Made by a program: the position numbers and the translations under genes. The notes under the pieces were generated by a model. The model was not told the origin of the DNA. It saw only the letters and a program-made list of their open reading frames with translations, and ran no database searches. Positions 19,744 to 29,279 of a stretch of DNA of 64,000 nt are shown here, in pieces. The stretch comes from Acetivibrio thermocellus ATCC 27405. GTDB lineage: Bacteria > Bacillota > Clostridia > Acetivibrionales > Acetivibrionaceae. The first letter of the stretch is position 1. Each line of letters starts with the position of its first letter. The DNA is taken from assembly GCF_000015865.1 (NCBI RefSeq), contig NC_009012.1:1798001-1862000 (forward strand), read 5' to 3'.

Positions 19744-21552
19744 TCAATTCAAAACTATTTCCGCTTCTTTTTCCTTATTTTTGCTCATTTGTCCAAGAAT
19801 ATCTATAATTTCCGGATTAAGCTCTCCATAAGAATCCATGGTGACAGAAGTTTTCTTCAGCCTGAATTTTTCCACCAACTGTTTGAGCCTTTCAGCCTGG
19901 CTTGAAAGTTCCTCGCTTGCGGCTGCGCTTTCCTCTGATGTGGCTGAATTTTTCTGAACTACCTGTGATACCTGCGTAATACCCTGATTAATATGAGCAA
20001 TCGCAGTGGCTTGCTCATTTGAAGCTTCATTTATATCACTTACCAGATTTGACACAGATTCTACGCCACTGACAATCTTCTCCAACGCTTCAGCAGTTTC
20101 TTTCGCAATTTTAGCTCCGACTTCCACTTTCTTTATTGAATCCTCAATCAAAGCCGTCGTTTCTTTTGCCGCGTTGGCGGAACGTCCTGCAAGAGTTCTG
20201 ACCTCTTCGGCAACAACAGCAAAACCTTTGCCGTGCTGTCCCGCCCTGGCTGCCTCAACTGCGGCATTTAGTGCCAGTATGTTGGTCTGAAAAGCAATAT
20301 CATCTATTACTTTGATAATTTTATTTATATTATTGGATGATTCATTAATCTCATCCATTGCTTTCAACATTTCCTGCATATGATCATTTCCGGTAAGTGC
20401 AAAAGTCTTTGCTTTCTCAGCCAAGTCATTGGCCTGATTTGCATTATCGGCATTTATCTTTGTTTTTGATGCTACTTCTTCTATGGAAGCGGACAGCTCT
20501 TCGATCGAGCTTGCCTGCTCCGTGGCACCCTGCGAAAGTGCCATGCTGGAATCAGATATTTGTCTGGCTCCTGCTGAAACCTGTTCGGCCGCGGAAGCAA
20601 TATTCATTATCAAATTGTTAATATTGTGCACCATTTCAGACAGCTTCTGTCCCAGCAAGTCCTTTTGGGAACGAATGGGTACATCAACCGTAAGATCCCC
20701 GTCAGCGATTTTTTCAACTATAAATGCCTGCTTTTTCGTACTTTCGACCAGATTTCTGAAAGCATCCACAAGTTTTCCTGTTTCATCTTTGGAATTAATA
20801 TCAAAAGTTATATCCATATCTCCTTCGGCAAGCTTGCCGGCAGCAGCAACCACTTTGGTAATAGGCTTGGATATACCATTGGAGATAATAAGACCTAATA
20901 CAAGCGCAAATACCGCGCCGACAGCTATTACCATAACCATTAATCCAATTGAGTTGTCCGCCTGTTTTTTGTTTTTTGAAATCTGATTTGCCGCATAATC
21001 AATATTATAGTCAATCAGTTCCAGGATGGCATTGTCCACATTACTTGCCAAATTGTGAGCTTCTCCGCCTTTTGAAAATGAAGAGACAAATTCCTCCCTG
21101 CTTATCAAACCGGTCTGAAGGTCGTTCATCATCTTGTTCCTTAGGACTCCAAATTCATTTAATGCCGCTTGAATATTATCAAGCAGCTTCATATCCGTTT
21201 CAACTTCAGATGCATCATACTTACTCAATATCTCACGATAGCCATTGATACTCTCATCGATTGTATTTTTATGTTCTGCAATCCTTTCAGTATAATACTC
21301 CCTTTTTTCATCTGAGTCGTAAGACAATGCAAAACCAAAGACATTTACCCTTATTTGCTGAAAATGAGAACTGATTCTTTCAACATACTCCAATGCATCG
21401 ACAGTACTTTCATAATCAAGTGCATATGAATCCTGAACGTTCTTAAGATTTTGAATTCCAACAACTCCTATAATACACGCTATCGCCACAATAATGAAAA
21501 AACCTATAATTATCCTGACTCCAATTCTTAAATTATTAAATGACTTAAACAT
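19744..21552 (-). CDS. Methyl-accepting chemotaxis protein (four-helix-bundle sensor)
   Basis: A 602-residue chemoreceptor. The first membrane helix is about 12-35, followed by a ~165-residue helical sensor of the 4HB_MCP type and a second membrane helix of about 203-226. Two HAMP units follow in tandem ([20 protein letters not shown] and [15 protein letters not shown]), then a signalling domain with the tip [20 protein letters not shown]. The C-terminal ~35 residues are a flexible tail. ATG 21552 follows AGGAGG. It would feed environmental signals to CheA. Confidence 0.92.
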   Translation of the reverse strand: MFKSFNNLRIGVRIIIGFFIIVAIACIIGVVGIQNLKNVQDSYALDYESTVDALEYVERISSHFQQIRVNVFGFALSYDSDEKREYYTERIAEHKNTIDESINGYREILSKYDASEVETDMKLLDNIQAALNEFGVLRNKMMNDLQTGLISREEFVSSFSKGGEAHNLASNVDNAILELIDYNIDYAANQISKNKKQADNSIGLMVMVIAVGAVFALVLGLIISNGISKPITKVVAAAGKLAEGDMDITFDINSKDETGKLVDAFRNLVESTKKQAFIVEKIADGDLTVDVPIRSQKDLLGQKLSEMVHNINNLIMNIASAAEQVSAGARQISDSSMALSQGATEQASSIEELSASIEEVASKTKINADNANQANDLAEKAKTFALTGNDHMQEMLKAMDEINESSNNINKIIKVIDDIAFQTNILALNAAVEAARAGQHGKGFAVVAEEVRTLAGRSANAAKETTALIEDSIKKVEVGAKIAKETAEALEKIVSGVESVSNLVSDINEASNEQATAIAHINQGITQVSQVVQKNSATSEESAAASEELSSQAERLKQLVEKFRLKKTSVTMDSYGELNPEIIDILGQMSKNKEKEAEIVLN

Positions 21553-22251
21553 AAGAAATCCTCCTTTTTTTCAGGCTGAATTGTCTCATTTACCGTTACA
21601 AGTTCATTTTCATCCAGTAACTTTTTGCAACTATGTAATATCTTAGTATAGTTGCTTACTTTCCCAATTTTTTTATGCATTTGTTATTAACATTCTTATT
21701 ATTTTGGAATTATTCGACAAGACTTTCTTCAGAAATGACAATGAACTTTGAAAAGGCGCTAACGATCAATTCAAGAGGATATGCCTTTTACGCAAATTAC
21801 TACAATATAGGTTTTGTCATAATCTTGGTAATAATTTTTCTATTTTATGTCCCTTGAAAAATGTAAAATATCGTGCCCTTTAACATATCTTTTTAATCCA
21901 GTTGCGTTATCAATTACTTCGAAAATCACCACAAACGTATATAATCATCTTCTTTAACCACCACAGCATACAATTCTTCTCATTATACTTTATCCCTCCC
22001 TACGTTCTGAAGCGCATCGATGCTATATCTCATAGATAAAGGTTTTTATAAAGTTTGACAGGTTTGCAATGAGCAACAGGTCTATTGACAATAGAATTAA
22101 CCCTCGAAGGTTGGCAAATGCATTTGCTCTTTAATTGCTAATTACATTATCGGTAAAACGCTTTTTCAAATTTATCATTTTTATTTAAAAGATAAAAAAC
22201 AACTAAAAAATAGAGTCCTATTGCAGACTACTATTTTATCATATTTTTCTA
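21553..22251. other. Long AT-rich intergenic region between chemoreceptor and amt
   Basis: Divergent promoter region of about 700 bp. One 60-codon plus-strand frame (21675-21857) lacks a ribosome site and looks random. No RNA gene was recognised. A TATACT box on the minus strand near 21650 may serve the chemoreceptor, but I could not pair it with a convincing -35. Confidence 0.5.
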
Positions 22252-22280
22252 TTGACAAATAAATCAGTTTGAGTTATTAT
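22252..22280 (+). promoter_or_regulatory. Promoter of the amt leader
   Basis: TTGACA (22252-22257), 17-bp spacer, TATTAT (22275-22280), with a TATAAT just beyond. Predicted transcription start is near 22288, about 265 nt before the amt ATG. Confidence 0.7.
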
Positions 22281-22287
22281 TATAATA

Positions 22288-22537
22288 AGTAATAGCGAAG
22301 GCGCTGTTGGCAAAGGTCAGCAACGCCTTCAGTTATTTTAGGGGGAAAGGGTGAGGACAAATTTCAAAAACATGCAGGAGCTTTTCAGAAGTAAAGTCAT
22401 TTACACCAAACTTCTTCATGTAACCCATTAACTCATCCAAAATTACAGGAGAAACAAATTCATAGTTAAAACTTAATTGCGCACAAAGGCGTGTGTTTTA
22501 TTGATGCCTCAATAAAATACACGCCTTCAATTTTTTT
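22288..22537 (+). ncRNA. Attenuator leader of the amt-PII gene (putative antitermination RNA)
   Basis: The 5' leader contains two GAAGGCG-type hairpins. The first (22297-22330) is a 13-14 bp stem with a six-base loop, right at the predicted RNA 5' end. The second (22486-22504 with 22509-22527) is a 19-bp stem with a 4-nt loop followed by seven T: a full intrinsic terminator ending 16 nt before the ATG. The 5' arm of hairpin 1 (GAAGGCG) is complementary to the 3' arm of the terminator, and the 3' arm of hairpin 1 to the 5' arm of the terminator. Mutually exclusive folding, and hence regulated read-through, is therefore possible. Clostridial nitrogen genes can be controlled by ANTAR-type antiterminators that bind hexaloop hairpins. 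Whether that applies here is inference. Confidence 0.65.
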
Positions 22538-22552
22538 AAGGAGGAATGCTTT

Positions 22553-24307
22553 ATGAATACTACAATGATAGTTGACACCCTTTGGGTAGTATTTGCAGCC
22601 CTACTTGTATTCTTTATGAATCTTGGTTTCGCAGCGGTCGAATCAGGTTTTGCAAGATCAAAAAATACGGTAAACATCCTGTCAAAGAACTTTATTGTTT
22701 TTGCAGTTTCCTCGCTGGGCTTCATGCTGCTTGGCTGGGGACTGATGTTCGGCGGAGACAATCCGATTATCGGCACAAAGGAACTGTTTATCCTGGGTGG
22801 TTCCGATCTCGGCTTCTACAAAGACACTTTGACGTCGACCGTACCCTTCTGGGGAAAATTCTTCTTCCAGCTTGTTTTCTGTGGTACTGCAGCAACCATT
22901 GTATCCGGTGCAGTGGCAGAACGTATAAAATATATATCCTTTATAGTATTTTCTTTCATACTGACCCTCTTTATTTACCCTGTCGTAGGTCACTGGATAT
23001 GGGGCGGCGGCTGGCTGGCCAACCTTGGTTTTATGGACTTTGCCGGCGACACCGTTGTTCACTCTGTCGGAGGTTGGGCGGCTCTGACCGGAGCTATTAT
23101 ACTTGGACCCCGTCACGGAAAATATGACAAAGACGGAAAGCCAAAGGCAATTCCCGGCCATAGCCTGGCTCTCGCAGTTATCGGTCTTTTCGTCCTGTGG
23201 CTTGGATGGTTCGGCTTCAACCCCGGCTCCACCATGAGCTTCCAAAATCCGGAGGACGTTGTGCATATCATAGTAACCACTAATACAGCCGCCATTGCAG
23301 CTATACTTACCGCCACCGCTACATCATGGATCTTCATTGGCAAACCGGATCTCGGCATGACCATTAACGGTTGTCTGGCAGGACTTGTAGGTATCACCGG
23401 CAGCTGTGCTTATGTAAGTGTTGGAAGTTCGCTGATCATCGGTGCAATAGCAGGTATTATCGTTGTATTCTCAGTAATATTCTTTGACCGGATAAAGGTT
23501 GACGACCCAGTCGGCGCAACTTCCGTACACCTGGTGTGCGGTGTTTTCGGTACGCTCTGTGTAGGACTCTTTGCACAGGAAGGTGTAACCAGCCTTTCCA
23601 CAGTCAACGGTTTGTTCTTCGGCGGCGGTTTCTCACTGCTCGGAGCAGAAATTATCGGCATTATCGCCGTTGGAGCATTTGTAGTCGCATCATCAGCTCT
23701 TGTATGGTTCATTCTTAAGAAAACAATTGGTATCCGCGTCAGCCTTGAAGAAGAAATCCAGGGTCTGGACATCGGTGAACACGGAAACTCCGCTTATCCT
23801 GACTTTGCCATCGTAGCTCCTATTACGGCTTCAGGCAACGGTAACGGAGACAGCATAGTGGCAATAAGCCAGGTTGAAACAATAAAGCCTTCTTCCGTCA
23901 AAGTAACTCCGGAAGCTGCAATCCCAGTGGTCAATCGTTCCCATCCCGGAGCAAAGATGACAAAAGTCACCGTTATCACGAACCAGGACAAATATACACA
24001 GCTTCAGAACGCTCTCGACAAAATTGGTATTACAGGTCTTACAGTAACAAATGTTCTTGGTTACGGTATGCAGAAAGGACATACTGAGTATTTCCGCGGT
24101 TTGCCGGTAAAAACCAGACTTCTCCCCAAAGTTCAGGTGGATATTGTAGTGTGCAAGATACCTGTCGAAACCGTGGTCGACACAGTAAAAAAGGCACTGT
24201 ATACGGGCAATATGGGTGACGGAAAGATCTTCATCTATGATGTTGAAAACGTTATAAAAATCAGAACCGGCGAAGAAGGATACGATGCACTGCAGGATGA
24301 AGAGTAA
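22553..24307 (+). CDS. amt: Ammonium transporter Amt fused to a C-terminal PII (GlnK-like) domain
   Basis: A 584-residue fusion. Residues about 1-400 are a complete Amt channel with eleven membrane helices (MNLGFAAVESGFARSKN; FGFNPGSTM; DDPVGATSVHLVCG), which conducts ammonia. After a ~65-residue linker, residues 469-584 form a PII signalling domain (MTKVTVITNQDK, T-loop GYGMQKGHTEYFRG, nucleotide loop TGNMGDGKIFIYDVENVIKIRTGE). In most bacteria GlnK is a separate gene and blocks Amt through its T-loop; here regulator and channel are one chain. The Tyr51 uridylylation site is replaced by Val (PII numbering), so control should rely on ATP/ADP and 2-oxoglutarate binding. ATG follows AAGGAGG. 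Expression passes through the leader terminator. Confidence 0.93.
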   Translation: MNTTMIVDTLWVVFAALLVFFMNLGFAAVESGFARSKNTVNILSKNFIVFAVSSLGFMLLGWGLMFGGDNPIIGTKELFILGGSDLGFYKDTLTSTVPFWGKFFFQLVFCGTAATIVSGAVAERIKYISFIVFSFILTLFIYPVVGHWIWGGGWLANLGFMDFAGDTVVHSVGGWAALTGAIILGPRHGKYDKDGKPKAIPGHSLALAVIGLFVLWLGWFGFNPGSTMSFQNPEDVVHIIVTTNTAAIAAILTATATSWIFIGKPDLGMTINGCLAGLVGITGSCAYVSVGSSLIIGAIAGIIVVFSVIFFDRIKVDDPVGATSVHLVCGVFGTLCVGLFAQEGVTSLSTVNGLFFGGGFSLLGAEIIGIIAVGAFVVASSALVWFILKKTIGIRVSLEEEIQGLDIGEHGNSAYPDFAIVAPITASGNGNGDSIVAISQVETIKPSSVKVTPEAAIPVVNRSHPGAKMTKVTVITNQDKYTQLQNALDKIGITGLTVTNVLGYGMQKGHTEYFRGLPVKTRLLPKVQVDIVVCKIPVETVVDTVKKALYTGNMGDGKIFIYDVENVIKIRTGEEGYDALQDEE

Positions 24308-24352
24308 TGAAATGAATAATGAATTAAAATGGAATGAAAGCAAATAACATTT

Positions 24353-24399
24353 AAGCAGGGAACATAACAGGCCAACCCTAATATGTTCCCTGCTTTTTT
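24353..24399 (+). terminator. Rho-independent terminator of amt
   Basis: A perfect 14-bp stem (24353-24366 with 24382-24395) followed by a T-run to 24399, 46 bp after the amt stop. Confidence 0.9.
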
Positions 24400-24429
24400 G
24401 CTGTGTTATTATTCCGTCTTTAATCACTC

Positions 24430-26403
24430 CTAGTCCAGTTCAACCGCTCCTGTATAAAGCTGATAATATCTTCCGCCCATCCCAAGGAGTTCTTCATGGG
24501 TTCCCTGTTCTATAATTTCACCGTGTTCCAGCACTATAATCAGATCTGCGTTTCGCACGGTGGACAGTCTGTGCGCGATTACAAAAGTAGTCCGGTTTTT
24601 CATCAACCTGTCCATACCACGCTCAATGTATTTTTCGGTCCTCGTGTCAACCGAACTGGTGGCTTCGTCCAGTATCAGAATGGGAGCTTTTGATATGGCA
24701 GCCCGCGCAATATTGAGAAGTTGCCGTTCACCCTGGCTCAAATTCGCTCCGTCCCCATCCAATACCGTATCATATCCCTGGGGCAGCCTTTCGATAAAGG
24801 AATGGGCGCAGGCCACCTTGGCCGCTGCAACGACTTCTTCATCGGTTGCGTCAAGACGGCCATACCGAATATTCTCTCTGACCGTTCCGGAAAACAAATG
24901 GGTATCCTGAAGCACTATTGCTATATTGCTTCTTAATGAGTCCTTTTTAATATTCTTGATATTGATACCGTCAATCAGTATTTCTCCTTCTTCAATCTCA
25001 TAAAACCTGTTTATAAGGTTCGTAACGGTCGTTTTCCCGGCACCCGTGGAACCCACAAAAGCGATTTTCTGGCCGGGTTTGGCTGTTACATTAATATTTT
25101 TCAGCACGGTTTTTCCCGGTACATAACCAAAGGTTACGTTTTTCAACACCACTTCTCCTTTAATTGGCTGTGCTCCTTCCACCCGGTTTGCTTCGGAACA
25201 GATTTCTATAGCGTCCGGGGAATCACCCTTCTCAGGTGTTTCATCCATCACTTCAAACACTCTCTCCGCTCCGGCCAATGCCGCGTAAATCGTATTCATC
25301 TGCATGGACAATTCACTAATCGGCCTTGCAAAATGTCTTGAATAGTTAGTAAATATGGCAAGGCCGCCAATATCAAAATTCAGCGTCAGGCAGAGAACAC
25401 CTCCGATTGTGGCAGACAACGCATAGCTTATTTGGCTTAAATTACCCATAACAGGTGCCATAATACTTCCAAAAAACTGTGCCTTTCTCTGTTTTTCACG
25501 CAAATTGTCACTTAAAAACTCGAATTCTTCCACTACTGTTTCTTCATGGCAAAACACTTTTATCACCTTTTGACCCGTAACAGTTTCCTCAATATATCCG
25601 TTAACCGCACCGAGGGCCTGCTGCTGACCTATGAAATATTTTCTGCTCTGCTTTCCGATCATGCCTCCCACGTAGACCATCAAAGGCACCGTCACGATGA
25701 TAATGATTGCAAGTATCCAGTTTGTAAAAAACATAAGAGCAACAGTGCCAACCAGGGTAATAATACCTGAAAAAATCTGGGACATGGTGTTATTGAGCAT
25801 TTCTCCAACCGCATCAAGGTCATTGGTAAAACGGCTCATTATATCACCGTGAGTGTGAGTGTCATGATATTTTAAAGGCAGCTTTTGAATCTTGCGAAAC
25901 AACTCTTCCCTGATTCTAATCAGCGCATTCTGCGAAACTCCTATCATGATTCTCTGCTGCAGGTAAGAACATACCACTCCGGCCAAATAAATGCATGCCA
26001 TGGTAAGTATACCGATTACAAGATTGTTTATTTTTTCTTTTGCAGTTCCGTCGGAATAAACCAGATTGTTTATGACAGGACGTAAAATATAGCTTCCGGC
26101 AAGGCTTGCCAGGCTGCTGCCCAGTACACACGCAAAAACAAACAGAATTTTAATCTTGTCCCGTCCGATATAAGCCAGCAGCCTGTTAATTGTAGCCGAT
26201 GCATTTTTCGGTTTGGCACCGCCCACAGCACCGCGCATACCTCTTGGACCACCAAATCCAAGCGGTCTTTTCCCGCCGGGTCCGCCAAAGCCTCCTGACA
26301 TTTTCCCTCTGCCCGGCTTCATTGCTCCGGGACCTGCAGTAGTATTTATATTTCCATATCTGCGTAACAATATTTCTTTTCTTTCTTCACTGATACGGCT
26401 CAT
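24430..26403 (-). CDS. ABC exporter half-transporter with canonical ATPase residues and Gly-rich N-terminus
   Basis: A 657-residue multidrug-type ABC half-transporter: six membrane helices (about 90-375), then a nucleotide-binding domain with Walker A GSTGAGKTTV, Walker B ILILDEATSSVD with the catalytic Glu, and switch His in VIAHRLST. The signature loop is the variant LSQGERQLL. Residues 20-66 are Gly/Pro/Arg-rich and low complexity, an extension not needed for the fold. ATG 26403 overlaps the stop of the partner gene (TAATG). Together they form a heterodimer with one consensus and one degenerate ATP site. The likely role is drug or lipid efflux under MarR control. Confidence 0.92.
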   Translation of the reverse strand: MSRISEERKEILLRRYGNINTTAGPGAMKPGRGKMSGGFGGPGGKRPLGFGGPRGMRGAVGGAKPKNASATINRLLAYIGRDKIKILFVFACVLGSSLASLAGSYILRPVINNLVYSDGTAKEKINNLVIGILTMACIYLAGVVCSYLQQRIMIGVSQNALIRIREELFRKIQKLPLKYHDTHTHGDIMSRFTNDLDAVGEMLNNTMSQIFSGIITLVGTVALMFFTNWILAIIIIVTVPLMVYVGGMIGKQSRKYFIGQQQALGAVNGYIEETVTGQKVIKVFCHEETVVEEFEFLSDNLREKQRKAQFFGSIMAPVMGNLSQISYALSATIGGVLCLTLNFDIGGLAIFTNYSRHFARPISELSMQMNTIYAALAGAERVFEVMDETPEKGDSPDAIEICSEANRVEGAQPIKGEVVLKNVTFGYVPGKTVLKNINVTAKPGQKIAFVGSTGAGKTTVTNLINRFYEIEEGEILIDGINIKNIKKDSLRSNIAIVLQDTHLFSGTVRENIRYGRLDATDEEVVAAAKVACAHSFIERLPQGYDTVLDGDGANLSQGERQLLNIARAAISKAPILILDEATSSVDTRTEKYIERGMDRLMKNRTTFVIAHRLSTVRNADLIIVLEHGEIIEQGTHEELLGMGGRYYQLYTGAVELD

Positions 26404-28139
26404 TATGCAGTCACCTTCTTATCCATCTGTGAGTAATAAATCTCTGAATATGTTTCGCAATTCTTCATTAATTCTTCGTGATTACCTATGCCGACAATTT
26501 TTCCGTCATCAAGTACAATTATTTTGTCCGCGTCAATTACCGAAGAGATTCTTTGCGCAATGATAATTTTCGTTGTACCTTTCAACTCATTTCTGAAACT
26601 TTCTCTGATTTTTGCCTCAGTCGCAGTATCAACTGCGCTGGTACTGTCATCAAGTATTAAAATTTTGGGCTTTTTCAACAATGCCCTGGCAATGCACAAT
26701 CTTTGCTTTTGTCCTCCGGATACATTGACACCGCCCTGTCCAAGCTCGGTATCATATCCCTTTTCAAAGGAAGTGATAAAACCATGTGCCTGAGCACTTT
26801 CTGCAAACTTGTACACCTCATCGTCACCGGCATTTTCGTCTCCCCATTTGAGGTTTTCCATTATAGTACCGGAAAACAGGACATTCTTTTGCAGTACAAT
26901 GCCAACGCCGTTTCTAAGATTTTTAAGCGAATAATCTTTAACATTGACGTCGTCCACCAGCACTTCGCCAAAATCCACATCATACAGTCTTGGAATCAGC
27001 TGCACAAGGCTTGATTTGCCGCTGCCGGTTGAGCCGATAATACCGACCGTCTCACCCGGATTTATCACGAGGTTGATATTTTCCAAAACCCATTTTTCAT
27101 TGTTTTTATAGTATTTAAAGTAAACTTCTCTAAATTCGATTTTGCCGTATTCAACAGTTTTATCCTTGTACACGGCATTCTCGTCAGTCAGGTCGATATC
27201 TGTATCAAGCACCTCATTGATACGCCTTACGGATGCAAGGGTTCTGGAGCTGTTTAGAATAATAAATGAAACCATTACAAGTGATATGAGTATCTGGATA
27301 ACATAATTTACAAATGCGGTAAGGACACCGGAGGTCATACTGCCCGCAATAATCTGTTTTCCGCCAAACCAAACCACTGCCAAAATTGTGATGTTCATTG
27401 CAAGGCTCATGGCCGGTATGGTAAAGATAACAATCTTCATTGCCTTCATTGTGCTTTCTTTCAAGTCTATGTTGGCTTTTTTGAATTTTTCTTCTTCATA
27501 CTGTTCTCTGACAAATGATTTTACCACCCTGATATTGGTTAAATTTTCCTGAGTGGTGGAGTTAAGCGCGTCCAGCTTTTTCTGCATGGTTATAAACAGA
27601 GGAAATGCAACTTTAATTATGAAGTAGACTGCCAGGGACAGCAAAGGTATTATGCACAGGATTACCAATGCCAGTCTGGCATTCATGGCAAAAGCCATTA
27701 TAAGAGCACCAATGAGCATACCGGGAGCCCTCAGGGCCAATCTCAGCATCATTTGAATCATATTTTGTATCTGGGTTATATCATTGGTTAACCGTGTAAT
27801 CAAAGAACCGGTATTATATTGATCGATATTGTTAAAGGAAAATTTCTGAATTTGCCTGAACAAATCTTTTCTCAAATCGTTGGCAAATCCCGTGGATGCT
27901 TTAATTGCAAAATAGGCTCCTCCCACACCGCCTGTCATCATGAACAGCGCTGTGACTATCATTATTATACCCATTGTTACTATATATGAAATACCTCTGC
28001 CGCCAATAACTCCCTTATCAATGATATTGCTCAGTAGCAGAGGCATAATCACTTCACCGATAACTTCCACAATCATAAAAATCGGCCCTATGATAAATGC
28101 AGATAAATACGGTTTTACATACTTCCAATACCGCCTCAT
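26403..28139 (-). CDS. ABC exporter half-transporter with degenerate ATPase site
   Basis: A 578-residue ABC half-transporter with six membrane helices and a nucleotide-binding domain: Walker A GSTGSGKSSL and normal signature VSGGQKQRL. Walker B is ILILDDSTSAVD, with Asp in place of the catalytic Glu, and the switch is IIAQRIS, with Gln in place of His. These are the hallmarks of the degenerate site in heterodimeric exporters of the TM287/288 or BmrCD type. The degenerate site pairs with the variant LSQGE signature of the partner, so only one site should hydrolyse ATP. It lies 20 bp after the MarR gene and overlaps the partner by one base. Confidence 0.92.
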   Translation of the reverse strand: MRRYWKYVKPYLSAFIIGPIFMIVEVIGEVIMPLLLSNIIDKGVIGGRGISYIVTMGIIMIVTALFMMTGGVGGAYFAIKASTGFANDLRKDLFRQIQKFSFNNIDQYNTGSLITRLTNDITQIQNMIQMMLRLALRAPGMLIGALIMAFAMNARLALVILCIIPLLSLAVYFIIKVAFPLFITMQKKLDALNSTTQENLTNIRVVKSFVREQYEEEKFKKANIDLKESTMKAMKIVIFTIPAMSLAMNITILAVVWFGGKQIIAGSMTSGVLTAFVNYVIQILISLVMVSFIILNSSRTLASVRRINEVLDTDIDLTDENAVYKDKTVEYGKIEFREVYFKYYKNNEKWVLENINLVINPGETVGIIGSTGSGKSSLVQLIPRLYDVDFGEVLVDDVNVKDYSLKNLRNGVGIVLQKNVLFSGTIMENLKWGDENAGDDEVYKFAESAQAHGFITSFEKGYDTELGQGGVNVSGGQKQRLCIARALLKKPKILILDDSTSAVDTATEAKIRESFRNELKGTTKIIIAQRISSVIDADKIIVLDDGKIVGIGNHEELMKNCETYSEIYYSQMDKKVTA

Positions 28140-28159
28140 CCTTTATATCCTTCCCCTTT

Positions 28160-28633
28160 CTATTTTGTTTCCGCTTCCATTCTGTCCAAATTGGAATTCA
28201 ACTTTTGCAGCAAAGTAAACAAAGTACGTTTTTCTTCTTCACTAAAACCCTCAAAGACCTTTTGATGTACCAGATCAAAAATTTGCTTGCTTTGCTCCAC
28301 AACTTTGTTTCCTTTCTCCGTAATGGTAATTTTATTGAACCGGTTATCCTCTTCAACCGTCTCTCTTTTGATATATCCCCCTTTCTCCAACTTTTTCAGG
28401 GATACCGCTATTGTTGCCGCAGACACATCCATCGACCTGGCAATATCGTTTTGCGAGGCATCCGGATTACGGAAAATTTCCATAAGCAAACGATGCTGGG
28501 CCTGATAGACACCGGTTTCATCCAAAAATTTTTGCATGATTCTTCTATGCTTCATGGCAAAAATAATTAATTGACGAATGACTTCCTTGTTGCTGATTTT
28601 ATCAATATAATTATTATCCATATTTTTATCCAT
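28160..28633 (-). CDS. MarR-family transcriptional repressor
   Basis: A 157-residue winged-helix repressor (QNDIARSMDVSAATIAVSLKKLEKGGYIKRE; wing EEDNRFNKITITEKG). The open frame extends to 28651, but that ATG lies within the Shine-Dalgarno stretch; the ATG at 28633 is better spaced from GTAGGAAAT. First gene of a three-gene operon with the ABC exporter, so it most likely represses itself and the exporter and is released by exported compounds. GTTAA-type inverted repeats occupy the leader. Confidence 0.88.
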   Translation of the reverse strand: MDKNMDNNYIDKISNKEVIRQLIIFAMKHRRIMQKFLDETGVYQAQHRLLMEIFRNPDASQNDIARSMDVSAATIAVSLKKLEKGGYIKRETVEEDNRFNKITITEKGNKVVEQSKQIFDLVHQKVFEGFSEEEKRTLFTLLQKLNSNLDRMEAETK

Positions 28634-28694
28634 ATTTCCTACTTCCCACATCTCCTTCCAATAAAGCCATTATTAGCTTGTTAACCATTATGAT

Positions 28695-28752
28695 GTTAAT
28701 TATTAACTAGTTAACGTTTATCTATTATAGCACCCGTTCTGATCAATGTCAA
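28695..28752 (-). promoter_or_regulatory. MarR-ABC operon promoter with GTTAA operator repeats
   Basis: On the minus strand TTGACA (28752-28747) and TATAAT (28729-28724) are 17 bp apart. Downstream, overlapping GTTAAC/GTTAATTATTAAC palindromes cover 28695-28715 and recur at about 28678-28684, in the position of a MarR roadblock operator. Confidence 0.75.
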
Positions 28753-28841
28753 TTACGGATTTACTCTTTTAATAAAAAGCATTCCGGTTTATTATATTTT
28801 ACTTTGATGCGACTTTACTATATTTTATGGTTTAAAAGTAG

Positions 28842-28847
28842 TATAAT
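28842..28847 (+). promoter_or_regulatory. -10 box of the encapsulin operon promoter
   Basis: TATAAT lies 62 bp before the first gene. No good -35 is present at 16-18 bp (TTTACT is 22 bp away), so the promoter may need an activator. Tentative. Confidence 0.45.
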
Positions 28848-28908
28848 ATGGGTATGAATAAAAGAATGAACAGAAGTTTCACATCAAATCAAAAGAGGAG
28901 GATAGATT

Positions 28909-29268
28909 ATGGCAAGTTTTGCAAATCCTTTCGCAGGCAATGTCCCAAGGAAATTGACAAAAGAAGAATTGATTCAGGCAATAAGGCTTAATATTGCGGG
29001 AGAGCTTGAAGCCATTTTTGTTTACGATGCTCATGTACAAGCTACCGATGACCCTGTTGCAAAAAAAGTGATTGCAGACATAAGGGATGAGGAAAAAGCT
29101 CATGTGGGAGAATTAATGACATTGCTTCGCTACCTTGATCCTGAAGAAGCAGAGCACTTTGCCGAAGGAGAACAAGAGGTTAAAGAAATGCTTGAGCAAT
29201 TGAATATTACTCCAAAACCACTTTCCGGCAAAACTGAAAGCACTATAGGAAGCTTAATAGACAAATAA
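28909..29268 (+). CDS. Encapsulated ferritin-like protein (EncFtn), encapsulin cargo
   Basis: A 119-residue two-helix ferritin-like protein. It has the iron-site residues of the encapsulated ferritin family at the same positions as described for the Rhodospirillum protein: E32, E34, Y39, E62 and H65 (AGELEAIFVYDAH; RDEEKAHV). Such proteins are half-ferritins that dimerise to form a ferroxidase and cannot store iron on their own; the mineral forms inside the encapsulin shell. The last residues, STIGSLIDK, match the cargo-loading peptide that docks to the shell interior, after a flexible Pro/Ser/Gly linker. ATG follows GAGGAGG. The shell gene begins 12 bp downstream, so both are made together. 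Role: iron storage or detoxification, probably linked to oxidative stress. Confidence 0.93.
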   Translation: MASFANPFAGNVPRKLTKEELIQAIRLNIAGELEAIFVYDAHVQATDDPVAKKVIADIRDEEKAHVGELMTLLRYLDPEEAEHFAEGEQEVKEMLEQLNITPKPLSGKTESTIGSLIDK

Positions 29269-29279
29269 GGAGGGAGAAT

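Noticed and set aside
21675-21857. 60-codon plus-strand frame with a hydrophobic tail upstream of amt
   Set aside because: No Shine-Dalgarno site and composition typical of random AT-rich sequence.
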